From NCBI GenBank assembly GCA_003116975.1, contig BGKB01000238.1, positions 1 through 64,000 on the forward strand: a DNA stretch of 64,000 bases, in the 5' to 3' direction. Numbering within the stretch: the stretch's first letter is position 1; the number at the start of each line of letters is the position of its first letter. The notes under the pieces were generated by a model. That model saw only the letters and a program-made list of their open reading frames with translations. It had not been told where the DNA came from and made no database searches. Below are positions 1 to 9,217 of the stretch, piece after piece. Made by a program: the position numbers and the translations under genes. The stretch comes from Aurantiochytrium sp. KH105 (Eukaryota > Sar > Bigyra > Thraustochytrida > Thraustochytriidae).

Positions 1-97
1 AGTGAGGCAAGGAAAGCAAAAGCTCAAGCTCGAGAGCTCGAGCGCGAGGCAGAGCACAGCACAGCAGAGCAGAGCAAGGCCCGCGAGGCGAGAGGAA

Positions 98-2224
98 ATG
101 GCGCGCGGCGCGTGGAAGGCCGCGCTGGTGGCCGCCGCGGCGGTCGCCGTCTCCGTCGCAGCGGCGGAAAACGCAGAAGTGGCGCAGCGCGTGATGGGCG
201 GGCGCGAGGTGACCCCCGGCCAGACGCGGGAGTCACGGCGCGCGGCGCGCAGGCGAACAGCGGACAGCAGCGATAGCGAGCAGCTCAACGTGCTCTTCAT
301 CGTCGTCGATGATATGCGGGTAGAGTCGAAACTGTACGATAGACCTTGGGACCTCATGCCGAACGTGGACGCCTGGGCAAAGAGCAAGGGCGCGCAGCAA
401 TTCGACTACGCGTACACGTCAGAGCCCCTGTGCGGGCCCTCGCGCGCCTCCTTCATGACCAGTCGCACCACCATGTCGCTGGAATTTCACACAAATACCG
501 GCCTCGCGCGCGAGACTGAAGTCCTCTTTGATGATGCGGACAACCTCCTCATGACAGACTGGTTCAACGATAACGACTTTTCCGTCGCCGGCGTCTCCAA
601 GATTTACCACTACCAGCAAACCAACGAAGACGCCTTTGCACAGGCCGACGCCAACTACCAGTCCGAGCCCTCTAAGCTTGTTGACGACGCCTGCGATGGC
701 GGTCTACGCTGCGGTGAGTCGAACGACACCGAACTCGTCGACAAGGTGGCCACCAATTGGGCACTCGATGAGCTGGACACCCTCAAGGATAGCACCGAGC
801 CCTTTTTTATGGCAGTAGGTATGCATCGCCCTCACCTGCCATTTCGTGTCCCGCAGGCCCACATTGACCGCGTCGTCGAACTCACGGGCCTCAAGGCCAG
901 TCAGGCGTCCGAGGTAGATCTGCACCACCCGGGTGCCCCCGCTAGTTACTACGATATCCCTGGCGACTCCGTCCCGATTGAAGCGTACAGCTACTGCTCC
1001 AACCTCGAGGATTACGCGGACTGGGACAGCGACACCGACATGGTTGACTATGTGAGTCTCGGGTACTATGCAGCCATTTCTTACATTGACGAAGAAGTTG
1101 GCAAAATTCTCGCTAAACTCGAGGAGGTTGGTCTCGCCAACTCGACCATTGTTTCCATCACTGCGGATCATGGCTGGAGCCTTGGCGAGCACGGCGCCTG
1201 GTGCAAGCGCAGCGAGTACGAGCTTGTCACGCATGTTCCTCTCTGGATCCATGACCCGCGCGCAACGGCCACGGACGCTCTCACTTACAACCGGCGCGGA
1301 TTCATGTCCCTCATTGACCTCTACCCGACCATTGCCGACCTGGCTGGCATCCCCCTTTCGGTGAGCGAGTACGAAGATTACAGCATTCAAGGCGTCAGTC
1401 GCGCCGCCAACTACTTTCGCAGCGAAATCTCTGCGACCACCACGGAGGTGCTCCAGCAAGTTGCCTCGGCCGAGGGTCACTCGTTTGGATACCCTGTCGA
1501 CGCAGCTTTTACTGTGCAGCCGGCCTGCTTTGACTCGAGTGGCGACACGAGCGTGTGTGACACCGTGCTCGAGTTCGACTATATGGGTCTGAGTGTGCGC
1601 ACGGAGAACTTTCGCTACACAGAGTGGTGGCCCTGGGATGATTCGTCGGCATCCATCGACTTTAGCGACGGGCTCCCTGATGGCAAACAGGAGCTCTACG
1701 ATCACCGGACAGACTCCTTTGAGCTCGTCAATCTCGCTTCTAATAGCTCCTACAGCGACATCGTTTCCGAGCATGCATTGTACCTCCGCGCCTACTACCT
1801 TGACTGCTCTACGCTTTCTGCTGGAACAGATTGCAATGCGGAAGCGCACTGCATGACAGTGGATAGCACCTGCTACCTGCGTAGCGACTGCTCGGCTCTA
1901 ACGGGGCTCGACGATCAGTGCAATGCCACAGGGTATTGCCAAGTTTCATCTGGGAGTTGTATCGATACGACGCGTGTGGCTGCGCTCACCACGGCCTCCC
2001 CGACAGCGTCGCCGACGCCCAATCCGACGACGCTGAGTCCCACGGAGGCCCCGGTTACGCCCTCTCCGACAAGAGAGGGTGAGACGCCTGCGCCTACTTC
2101 GAGTGATACAAGTGGTGAATCAGTCTCCCCTGGCGGTAGTGATAGTGCCCCTTCAGCTGGCACGCGCGTCGCCGTGGCCTCAGTGGTCACTGCTTTGACA
2201 TCAATTCTCGCGCTCTTGCATTAG
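98..2224 (+). CDS. Secreted, probably GPI-anchored sulfatase (iduronate-2-sulfatase-like)
   Basis: A 708-residue type I sulfatase. The first ATG in frame (98) gives an Ala/Val-rich signal peptide (about residues 1-23). The catalytic domain starts at LNVLFIVVDD (metal Asp 71/72) and carries the formylglycine site C112-GPSR; a second metal motif ADHGWSLGEHG lies near residue 356. The block from ISYIDEEVG to HVPLW follows human iduronate-2-sulfatase closely. Sulfatases of this fold hydrolyse sulfate esters, and C112 would need conversion to formylglycine in the ER. After a Cys-rich segment there is a Thr/Pro/Ser-rich stalk and a short hydrophobic C-terminus with no charged tail, which suggests GPI anchoring. 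The substrate is unknown; cell-wall or extracellular sulfated polysaccharide is an inference. The frame is open upstream of the ATG to the window edge, but without an earlier ATG. Confidence 0.9.
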   Translation: MARGAWKAALVAAAAVAVSVAAAENAEVAQRVMGGREVTPGQTRESRRAARRRTADSSDSEQLNVLFIVVDDMRVESKLYDRPWDLMPNVDAWAKSKGAQQFDYAYTSEPLCGPSRASFMTSRTTMSLEFHTNTGLARETEVLFDDADNLLMTDWFNDNDFSVAGVSKIYHYQQTNEDAFAQADANYQSEPSKLVDDACDGGLRCGESNDTELVDKVATNWALDELDTLKDSTEPFFMAVGMHRPHLPFRVPQAHIDRVVELTGLKASQASEVDLHHPGAPASYYDIPGDSVPIEAYSYCSNLEDYADWDSDTDMVDYVSLGYYAAISYIDEEVGKILAKLEEVGLANSTIVSITADHGWSLGEHGAWCKRSEYELVTHVPLWIHDPRATATDALTYNRRGFMSLIDLYPTIADLAGIPLSVSEYEDYSIQGVSRAANYFRSEISATTTEVLQQVASAEGHSFGYPVDAAFTVQPACFDSSGDTSVCDTVLEFDYMGLSVRTENFRYTEWWPWDDSSASIDFSDGLPDGKQELYDHRTDSFELVNLASNSSYSDIVSEHALYLRAYYLDCSTLSAGTDCNAEAHCMTVDSTCYLRSDCSALTGLDDQCNATGYCQVSSGSCIDTTRVAALTTASPTASPTPNPTTLSPTEAPVTPSPTREGETPAPTSSDTSGESVSPGGSDSAPSAGTRVAVASVVTALTSILALLH

Positions 2225-3147
2225 GCCTTACATATTTTGGAGGATATCACACGCGCGCATGGTGCATCGATCTAGCTATTTTATGTAGTACTACTCTGAT
2301 AGAAAAAGGACCTGAGATGTGACACGTTGAATTTACATAGAAAAAGGGGGGGTTAAGGAAGGCAGGCACGCATGAAAAAGTTTTGTCGCCGCTTTTCTGA
2401 TGGGACGTCCTCGGGCAAGTCAGATGGATTGATTCAAAGGAAGACGTCGGCGTGACGTGACACACTGGCAAGTAAACAGTCAAATCAGAGCCGTACAACG
2501 TTCTTCTCCATCAAAGTGTTTCTTTTTTTATAATCAAGTAAGTCTCCGGCAGGCCGTGTCGGCCATCGCCATGTGGGGAGAGAGAAGTCGTGCGTGTCGT
2601 CTATTTCCTTGAAGCCACAGATCGGCCGGCGCCTTCACTTCTCTTTCACGTCTCGCGCCGGACTCCCCAAACCGGCACCCCATCTCCCTTCGCGTCACGT
2701 TGCATCCCCTCACGTCACGTGCCGTGCCGGCAACGTGCGTGCCGGCATCGGTCCCCGGCGGTCGGACTCCGTCTTCGTCCTCGCACCCCCTGGCAACGCC
2801 CGGGCGCGAGATCACCGGCTCTCCTGTGGGCCCTGAAACGACCGCGGTTTATGCGTTGCGCAGGTCGCGCTGAGCGGAGGCCTCTCTCTCTCCTCCTCGC
2901 CCGCGTCGTCTTCTCTCGAGTCGTGGCTGTTCTGACTGACGCAGTCGCGCTTCTGCGAGCGAGAGCCGCGCCCGACGCCAGAGCCGCGCCCGCGCCGCGA
3001 CGCCCGCTGCCGGCACTGCGCAGCGCCCGGCGACTGCGTCGAGCGAACGGCCGGCAGCAGGAACCGGGTTCCTCGCCTCTCTCGCGTGCGGCGGCGGCTT
3101 GGCTCGCTCGCATTGGCGATCCGAGTCGTTCCGAGAGTGCCGCGACC
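2225..3147. other. Intergenic, no gene seen
   Basis: This is the 3' flank of the sulfatase gene and the 5' flank of the SNARE gene. It turns from fairly AT-rich to strongly GC-rich at about 2600. The open frames here lack an ATG context or protein character I can support. The frame of the downstream SNARE gene is open upstream to 2590, but the Kozak-like ATG at 3148 is the better start. Confidence 0.6.
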
Positions 3148-4221
3148 ATGGCGACCTTGCACAACGAGGAGCCGCAGCACGGCGCCGGGCAAGAGACCCG
3201 CGTGACGAAGGAGGACATCGAGCGGGAGACGCGGCGGCTCGAGCAAGAGGTCCTGGCGTCCCAGCAAAGGTCGCTGGCTACCCTCGGTGCCGCGGAGACG
3301 GTGGCCGCCGGCACGCTCGAGCAGCTCGCGCAGCAAAATGAGGTGATCGACGGCATCACTGTGAACTTGGACGCGATGGAGAACGATCTCGTGTACGCGG
3401 ACATGATCTTGAAGAAGATCGCCTCGCCTTTTGCATTCATGAACATGAAGACGCAGGGCAAGGCCTTTGAAACCAAGTTTGGCAAGACCGCCGACTGGAG
3501 CGGCCCGCTTGGCCTGAAGCGGTCCATCTTGCCGGGTTTCAAGAAGTTCTACTTTGTCATTCTCGAAGGAAGGTTCATGTATTTTAAGGGTTCTGGCGTC
3601 AAGCTTTCTGCGGCTTCCTTCGACGCTGCACGCGGGACCATTGCGCTAAAGTGCGCGCGCATCAAGACCGACAAGGCAAAGCGTGAGATCATCGTCAACT
3701 CGGGAAGCTCCAAGTGGCATTTGCAGTGCAGCGACGATTCTGACTTTTTCGGATGGAGCACCATGTTGCAGCAGTTTGCATCTGGCAAGCGACTCGAGCG
3801 CAAGCGCGCCAAGGGTCTTGCGAGCGTAAAGGAAGCAAACGCATCTCCTGTGGAAGAGAGCGACCCATTGCCATCGTCCGCGACTGCGCCGTCGCCGGCA
3901 CACGCGCAGTCGCAGTCACTTTTTTCGGCCCAGCAACAACTACAGCAACAGCAGCAACAGCTGCTGCAACGACAACAACAACAACAAGAAGAAGAACAGA
4001 AAGCGGCACAGGGGAAGGACGCGAACTCTTTCGAGAACATCATGGACAAAAACTTTGATCTCATGATGCAAAAGATGGAGAATCTCGGTGCGATGGCACT
4101 CGAACAACAAAACGCCATCAATGTGCAAAATGGCAAACTTGAGCAGGCCCACGAGGCCGTGCAGGATAGAAACGCGTCGCTCACGACACTCCAGCGCAAT
4201 CACGAGCGACGACTCAAGTGA
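3148..4221 (+). CDS. SNAP-25-like Qb+Qc SNARE with a PH domain in the linker
   Basis: 357 residues. Residues 25-91 form a Qb SNARE helix with heptad hydrophobics and probable zero-layer Gln63 (LAQQNEVID). Residues 117-212 read as a pleckstrin-homology domain: it opens SGPLGLKR, has the FYFVILEG strand and ends with the invariant Trp (W203). A Gln-rich low-complexity stretch (259-283) follows. Residues 293-353 form a Qc SNARE helix whose ENIMDKNF, NLGAMAL and NVQNG blocks match the second helix of SNAP-25, with zero-layer Gln327. SNAP-25 family proteins give two helices to the four-helix bundle in membrane fusion. They normally attach through linker cysteines, and no Cys cluster is present here. 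The PH domain may therefore bind phosphoinositides and replace the lipid anchor (inference). The start has a strong context (GACCATGG). Confidence 0.85.
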   Translation: MATLHNEEPQHGAGQETRVTKEDIERETRRLEQEVLASQQRSLATLGAAETVAAGTLEQLAQQNEVIDGITVNLDAMENDLVYADMILKKIASPFAFMNMKTQGKAFETKFGKTADWSGPLGLKRSILPGFKKFYFVILEGRFMYFKGSGVKLSAASFDAARGTIALKCARIKTDKAKREIIVNSGSSKWHLQCSDDSDFFGWSTMLQQFASGKRLERKRAKGLASVKEANASPVEESDPLPSSATAPSPAHAQSQSLFSAQQQLQQQQQQLLQRQQQQQEEEQKAAQGKDANSFENIMDKNFDLMMQKMENLGAMALEQQNAINVQNGKLEQAHEAVQDRNASLTTLQRNHERRLK

Positions 4222-4457
4222 GATGTGTCATGTTTTAATTTTCTTTTCCAGACATTTGACGACAGGCGCTTGCTTTTCAAAATATATCAATATACAAAAT
4301 ACCAGGCATACCACGAATGGTATGTACAGATCATCGAAATAAACCGTGTGATTCTGATTCTTGCTGATTGTCTCCCCACTCGGTTGTTCACAGGAAGACA
4401 CGATCAACATGGGCTTGGACCATCTGTCTTGACGCACGCGTTCAAGTATACATGGCG

Positions 4458-4529
4458 CAAGCAGCAACAGCAGCAGCAGCAGCAGCAGTAGCAGTAGCAG
4501 TAGCAGCAGCAATAGCAGCAGTAGCAGCA

Positions 4530-4586
<57 letters not shown>

Positions 4587-4599
4587 GTAGCAGCAGCAA
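4458..4599 (+). repeat. CAG/CAA/TAG triplet repeat between convergent genes
   Basis: An imperfect trinucleotide array, mainly CAG with CAA and TAG interruptions, about 142 bp. It lies in the 419 bp between the convergent 3' ends of the SNARE and Miro genes. Stop triplets in the CAG frame make translation unlikely; it may be part of 3' UTRs. Confidence 0.9.
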
Positions 4600-4640
4600 A
4601 GAGAGAAACTATTCTACGATAAGGTAAACAGCGATCCCTG

Positions 4641-7109
4641 TCATCGCGTCGCGGGAGACGATGTCTGATATCCGTCATAATCGTATCGGAAATCGTCCGC
4701 AGGCACACGTGGCGCTGGAGCCGAAGAAGCTTGCAGTGAAGTCCCTTGCGAGGACTCTGAAGCCGACTGCTTGCGCGTAGACCCAAGAAATGAATGCGCC
4801 AAGAGGCCGGCTCCGACGAGAACCGACACGACAAGCGAGATGCGCAAGCTCGAGCGAATCAAACGTTGCCGGCGCTGTTGCGCACGCTTCTCCTCCGAGA
4901 CGGGGCGAGCGAGGTCAGGACGAAGCGCGGCGCTCAGCAGCAGCTCAAAGAGCTTGCCGAGGCGCAGGCGGTTCTTGGGCAGCACCAAGGCCACTGGCTC
5001 AGGGTTGGGTAAACTGTACGATGCGCAAAGCATGGTCGCCTCCTCGATGGCTTGAGAAATGTGAGCCGGGTCCTCGGCAAGCATGTCCTCCTTCGTCATT
5101 CGTGCCTTGGCTTTTGCTGCAGCGGCCACTGCCGCAGCCCCTTTGCCAGAGCCCTGGGTCTCGCCAAGAAGACGCTCCGCCTCGGCAAGATCAACCTTGG
5201 TGGCGAGAAAGACGAGCGGGACAGATTCAGGAATGCGCTTCTGGAGTCCAGCGAGCCAATCCACCGAGGATGGATTGGTACTATCGAACATCATGATTGC
5301 CAGATCGCAGTCCACCATGTCATTCGCCAGCGCCTCCTCGAGGGCGTCATCCTCGGCAGCGACTTCGGTAAGAACAAAGTGGCGCGTTGGTGCCGGCGCG
5401 CCCGAGGCGCTGACAGTAGTCGCTCCTCCCGTGGACGACTTGCTGCGCACGCGACCGACGACATTGCGGCACGATCTCTTTCGACGTGCATCTTCATCGA
5501 GGTTGTACTCTGATGAAAAGGTGTACGACGACGGGGTCCTTGCATCTGCCGCAGCGACGCCACCACCGGTGAGCGCGTCGAGAAGGCTCGACTTGCCGAC
5601 ACCCTGGGCACCAAAGACAAAAGCGCGCACCGTGTGGCGCTGGAGATCATTGCAGGCATTTTCGACGGCGCGCTTGCGGGTAAGCACAAGCGCGCGCTCT
5701 TTGCCACTGTCAAACCCGAGAAAGTACAAGAAGAGCAGCGTCAGATGCGGCTGAAGCAGAGTGATCATGTGCCACTGTGCACGCCAGCCACTGAGCGAAA
5801 TGTTTCCATTGGCGTCTGTGCGCGTGCCAAAGGGGAAATCGTCAATATAGCTCAATGCAGCTGGCGGTGCGCCTGCAGAGAGCGCCTCGTCAACCGTGAG
5901 AAGTTCGTTGGGATCCTCATCGCCCCCGGTCGTGGTTGCTGCGTCAGAACTATTGGCAGTCGTACCAGCATGATCTTGCGAGAAAGCAGTCGCAAAACGA
6001 GAGGCGGTCCAGGGTCGCATACCCCCAGGGCAGATGGAAAAGACCTCGTCGAGCTCGGCCGACGAGAGAGCCTGGTCCCTGTCACGGTCGAATTGGTGGA
6101 AAATGTCATCTAAAAATGCCTGCGCTGCCTTGCTGAGCTCGACGGACTGGTCGCGCACGACGCCCGGGAAGGGAGCCACCTTGTGCCGAGTCCGATTGTT
6201 GCGCTCGAGCGACAGGGCCCGGCGCGGCACCATGAGCTGCAGGCGGTCATTAAATCCAAACTGGCGTAGGACGAGCCAAGCGGTCTCTGCGCGGTTGCGC
6301 TCAATAAACTTTTGATGGATTCTGAGAAACCCCTTGAAGGTAATGCCGGCAGCGGCAACATTGTCGGCACCTTCGGCCTCAAGCATGGTCTTGACGTCCT
6401 CGATATCGGTGGGCTGCAGACGGGCGCCAAAGCATGTCTCCTGAAAGTCGATGAGCTCCGCGTCAGAGAGCATGTCGTCCTTGTCCTGGTCAAAGATGCG
6501 AAAGACGCGACGCAGGGAACCGACGAAGCGCGGGGCGAGTTCGCGGGTCTGCGTGTTGAAGAGCGGCGCGATAGGATATACTACGGCCTGCTGCGCGAGC
6601 TGGAAGACGTCGGACACGTTGATATTGAGCTTGGCGGAACATTCTGTGCAAGCATCGACCTGACGAAAGTCGCCGAGAACTGGGTTCATCTTGCCGCGTA
6701 GTTCTGCGGCATGTTCCTCGGACTTGGTGACGAGGTCGCTCTTGTTGCCGACGACGATGATGGATCCCTTGAAGACCTTGGTGATCTCGGGGAGCCAGTA
6801 GCTGCGCACGCGGGCAAAGGTGGCCTCTTCGGCGGAGCTGTAGACGACCAGAACCACGTCGGCCTGCGCGACCTGCTTGAGCGTCTGCGCGCGGTCCTCC
6901 TGCGCAGAGCTCGTGTCGGTGATGGACAACGCAATGCCATCCGCGGTCTCCTCGGGCGGGACGCGCACCTGCTGCAGCACGCGGGGCACCGATTCCGGAA
7001 AGATGGCGCTCACGAGCGTGGTGATGAGCGAGGTCTTGCCGCACGAGGCGTCGCCGACCACCACCATGTCCACCGACCGCCGCGCGGCGGCTCCGTCCAC
7101 CTTGAGCAT
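4641..7109 (-). CDS. Mitochondrial Rho GTPase (Miro)
   Basis: 822 residues. The N-terminal GTPase has P-loop GDASCGKT (19-26) and NKSD (122-125). Two calcium-binding-type EF loops follow (FDQDKDDMLSDAE and FDRDRDQALSSAE), each with its hidden-partner helix region. A second GTPase domain opens with GAQGVGKSSLLDAL and has a TKVDLAE motif. A C-terminal membrane helix (about ISLVVSVLVGAGLLAHSFL) anchors Miro in the outer mitochondrial membrane, where it links mitochondria to transport machinery and ER contacts. Human Miro1 has 618 residues; this one is longer because of Ser/Gly/Ala-rich insertions and a 46-residue polar tail after the anchor, unusual for a tail-anchored protein. The start is the first ATG giving the GTPase fold; the frame is open 51 codons upstream, but GC-rich and Arg-rich. 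It is divergent from the acyl-CoA-binding gene. Confidence 0.93.
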   Translation of the reverse strand: MLKVDGAAARRSVDMVVVGDASCGKTSLITTLVSAIFPESVPRVLQQVRVPPEETADGIALSITDTSSAQEDRAQTLKQVAQADVVLVVYSSAEEATFARVRSYWLPEITKVFKGSIIVVGNKSDLVTKSEEHAAELRGKMNPVLGDFRQVDACTECSAKLNINVSDVFQLAQQAVVYPIAPLFNTQTRELAPRFVGSLRRVFRIFDQDKDDMLSDAELIDFQETCFGARLQPTDIEDVKTMLEAEGADNVAAAGITFKGFLRIHQKFIERNRAETAWLVLRQFGFNDRLQLMVPRRALSLERNNRTRHKVAPFPGVVRDQSVELSKAAQAFLDDIFHQFDRDRDQALSSAELDEVFSICPGGMRPWTASRFATAFSQDHAGTTANSSDAATTTGGDEDPNELLTVDEALSAGAPPAALSYIDDFPFGTRTDANGNISLSGWRAQWHMITLLQPHLTLLFLYFLGFDSGKERALVLTRKRAVENACNDLQRHTVRAFVFGAQGVGKSSLLDALTGGGVAAADARTPSSYTFSSEYNLDEDARRKRSCRNVVGRVRSKSSTGGATTVSASGAPAPTRHFVLTEVAAEDDALEEALANDMVDCDLAIMMFDSTNPSSVDWLAGLQKRIPESVPLVFLATKVDLAEAERLLGETQGSGKGAAAVAAAAKAKARMTKEDMLAEDPAHISQAIEEATMLCASYSLPNPEPVALVLPKNRLRLGKLFELLLSAALRPDLARPVSEEKRAQQRRQRLIRSSLRISLVVSVLVGAGLLAHSFLGSTRKQSASESSQGTSLQASSAPAPRVPADDFRYDYDGYQTSSPATR

Positions 7110-7257
7110 GCTGCCTCGCTCGCGCCTCCTCCCGCCGCCGCCTTCCTCTCCTCCTCTCCTCGCTCGCCTGGCCGTTGTCGTTTCGGGCTTTGCAAGGTGC
7201 CGCTCCCCGTGCTCTTCTCGGGCCCGCCCCCGCCTCGCCCAGTCGCCAGCAGCGGCC

Positions 7258-7333
7258 GGCAAGTGCGCTATGCGCGGCCGGCAAGTGCGCTATGCGCGGC
7301 CCGCAAGTGCGCTATGCGCGGAAGCCCCACTTG
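7258..7333. promoter_or_regulatory. Phased CAAGTG cluster in a divergent promoter
   Basis: Three direct copies of a unit containing GCAAGTGCGCTATGCGCGG have CAAGTG at 7260, 7282 and 7304 (22-bp spacing, about two helical turns). An inverted CACTTG follows at 7328. It sits midway between the Miro start (7109) and the acyl-CoA-binding gene start (7482). CAAGTG/CACTTG fits the CANNTG E-box class bound by bHLH factors. Similar clusters lie at 25.3 and 26.0 kb. The regulatory role is inferred. Confidence 0.6.
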
Positions 7334-7481
7334 CCGGCGGCGGTTCCGCGGCCCCAACCACACTGACTGGTATAACCAGCGCGAGCGGCAGCCTGGACGC
7401 GCTCGAGGCGGCAGCAAACCCGAGCCGCGCCAGCGAGGCCAGCCCGGCGAGGAGCGCGACGCGGGCGGGGAGGGCGCGGGC

Positions 7482-8558
7482 ATGGCGCGGCGGCGGCGCG
7501 CGGCGGTGGCGGCGGCGGCGGCGGCGACGGCGGCGGGCCTGCTGGCCGCGTTCGCGACGCAGCCGGCGTCGATGGATGCGCTCATGGCCGGCGAAAACCG
7601 GCGCAAGGTCGCGCTCGCCGCGCTCCTGGGCGCGGTCGGCGTGCTGGCTGTGGCGCTGCAGCAGCAGCAGCAGCGGCAGCAGCAGCGGCAGCGAGACCGC
7701 GGCGAGGACAGGGAGACGTCCAAGGCAATGTCAGGCGCTGGAACGGGCGGCGCAGAAAGTCGTGCAGCGGCGAATGAGGAGGAGTTCGAGGCTGCCCAAA
7801 AGTTCGCCTCGAGCGGGGCGCTCGGCAAGGTCGACAATGAAGACCAGCTCCAGTTGTACGCGTGGTTCAAGCAGTCTGTTGTTGGAGACTGCACGACACC
7901 AAAACCGTCGATGCTAGATTTTGTGGGGATGGCAAAGTGGAATGCCTGGCGCAAGGTGGCGGGCACGACCCCGGCAGAGGCGCGCGCGGCCTACCTCGGC
8001 GTTCTCGACAGACTGGCGCCAGGGTGGCGCGAAAAAGAGCATATTGCAGCAGATACAGCTAACGCAGGAGCAGCCGCGGGCGGTGCAGGCGGCGAAGGTG
8101 GAATGGCGCCTCGTGTGAGCACCTTTGCCATGGAGGAAGAGAAGGCTCATGATGACCAGACGCAGGCAGAACGCCTACTGACCATGGCCGGACGCGGCGA
8201 ACTGGAGGCCTTGGTGACAGCACTCAAGACGTCCGGCCTTGGAAAAGGAGATAAGCTTTCGAGCATTGTCGGCGACGACAACGAGACTCTTTTGCACATG
8301 GCATGTGACCGGGACGACGCTGCCATGGTGGATGCCTTGATTGAACTCGGTGCCGATGTCGAGGCTCGCGATGTGGATGGGCTCACGCCACTTGGGTATG
8401 CGCTCATGAACGATCACACCGAGTTGGCGCGTCACCTCGTTAGCCAGCATGGTGCTAATCTTGAGGCGCGTGGCGACGACGGCGATCCAATTCTGAGCAT
8501 GTGCGGCCCGGCGCTTTCGCAATCTCTTCGTGAGCTGGCGGCGAGCAAGTCAACATAG
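7482..8558 (+). CDS. Membrane-anchored acyl-CoA-binding protein with ankyrin repeats
   Basis: 358 residues. Two hydrophobic segments lie near the N-terminus (about 7-26 and 42-59), then a Gln/Arg-rich linker. The acyl-CoA-binding domain (about 101-183) contains the signature WFKQSVVGDCTTPKP and the helix AKWNAWRKV. Ankyrin repeats cover about 255-345 (ETLLHMACDRDD, DVDGLTPLGYALMND). The order membrane segment, ACB, ankyrin is that of plant ACBP1/ACBP2; animal ACBD6 lacks the membrane segment. Such proteins bind long-chain acyl-CoA and offer a protein-interaction surface at a membrane. Which membrane is not clear from the sequence. The ATG at 7482 is chosen because the long upstream extension of the frame is antisense to Miro. 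Confidence 0.88.
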   Translation: MARRRRAAVAAAAAATAAGLLAAFATQPASMDALMAGENRRKVALAALLGAVGVLAVALQQQQQRQQQRQRDRGEDRETSKAMSGAGTGGAESRAAANEEEFEAAQKFASSGALGKVDNEDQLQLYAWFKQSVVGDCTTPKPSMLDFVGMAKWNAWRKVAGTTPAEARAAYLGVLDRLAPGWREKEHIAADTANAGAAAGGAGGEGGMAPRVSTFAMEEEKAHDDQTQAERLLTMAGRGELEALVTALKTSGLGKGDKLSSIVGDDNETLLHMACDRDDAAMVDALIELGADVEARDVDGLTPLGYALMNDHTELARHLVSQHGANLEARGDDGDPILSMCGPALSQSLRELAASKST

Positions 8559-8593
8559 GCCTTTTGGGACTGGTTCTGGCCAGCGCCCGAGTG

Positions 8594-8625
<32 letters not shown>

Positions 8626-9217
8626 TCAGCCATGCAAGACGGACGCAAGGGAAAAATCAGAAAGTATGCTATATATATAAGTTATTTTCGAGAGCGTGCA
8701 TTTCTCTTGCGATTGCGATGCGGCAGGAGCAGCAGCGACAGTGTTCGTTGCAACGCTAACTGTGCGCGCTTATGCCGATACGTGGGGGGGTTAGGGGTTT
8801 GTAACGAAGAAATAAACAATGAAAACAAAAGAGAGAACACTGGCAGACATAGACGGATGGCATGGTACAACAGACCAAAAAAGTCTGTGCGAAGTTGGAA
8901 ATACAATGAACTTCCCGAACGGGGCGGGACGAGCGAACGTGCGCGCGAACATGCATGCGAGCTTGATTGCAAGAACGTAGGTTTCGAAAAGAGGGCAAAG
9001 TAGTAGGAGTAGAAGAAGACCACGACGGAACCGACAAAGAAGACGGTTTGAGCGCGGTGTTTAAGCCGTGCGGCGCCAGCTTGTGTGTTCGTGTGCGTGT
9101 GTCTTTCTCTCTTCTCCCCTTTTCTTTGTCTCTTCCTTTTGTCGTTCGTTCCTTGCTGGACTCGCTGGCTCGCTTGCATGCTTTGCAAACAACGCGAAGG
9201 CGGCCACCCCCGCGCGT
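8559..9217. other. Intergenic between convergent genes, with a GTT microsatellite
   Basis: No gene is seen. A (GTT)n run occupies about 8595-8626, just after the acyl-CoA-binding gene. The rest is 3' flank of both neighbours, with pyrimidine-rich stretches near 9100-9150. Confidence 0.7.

Noticed and set aside
704-1849. 381-codon minus-strand frame inside the sulfatase gene
   Set aside because: Antisense shadow of a well-supported gene; the same applies to long frames opposite HisHF, ALAS, PreP and D2HGDH.
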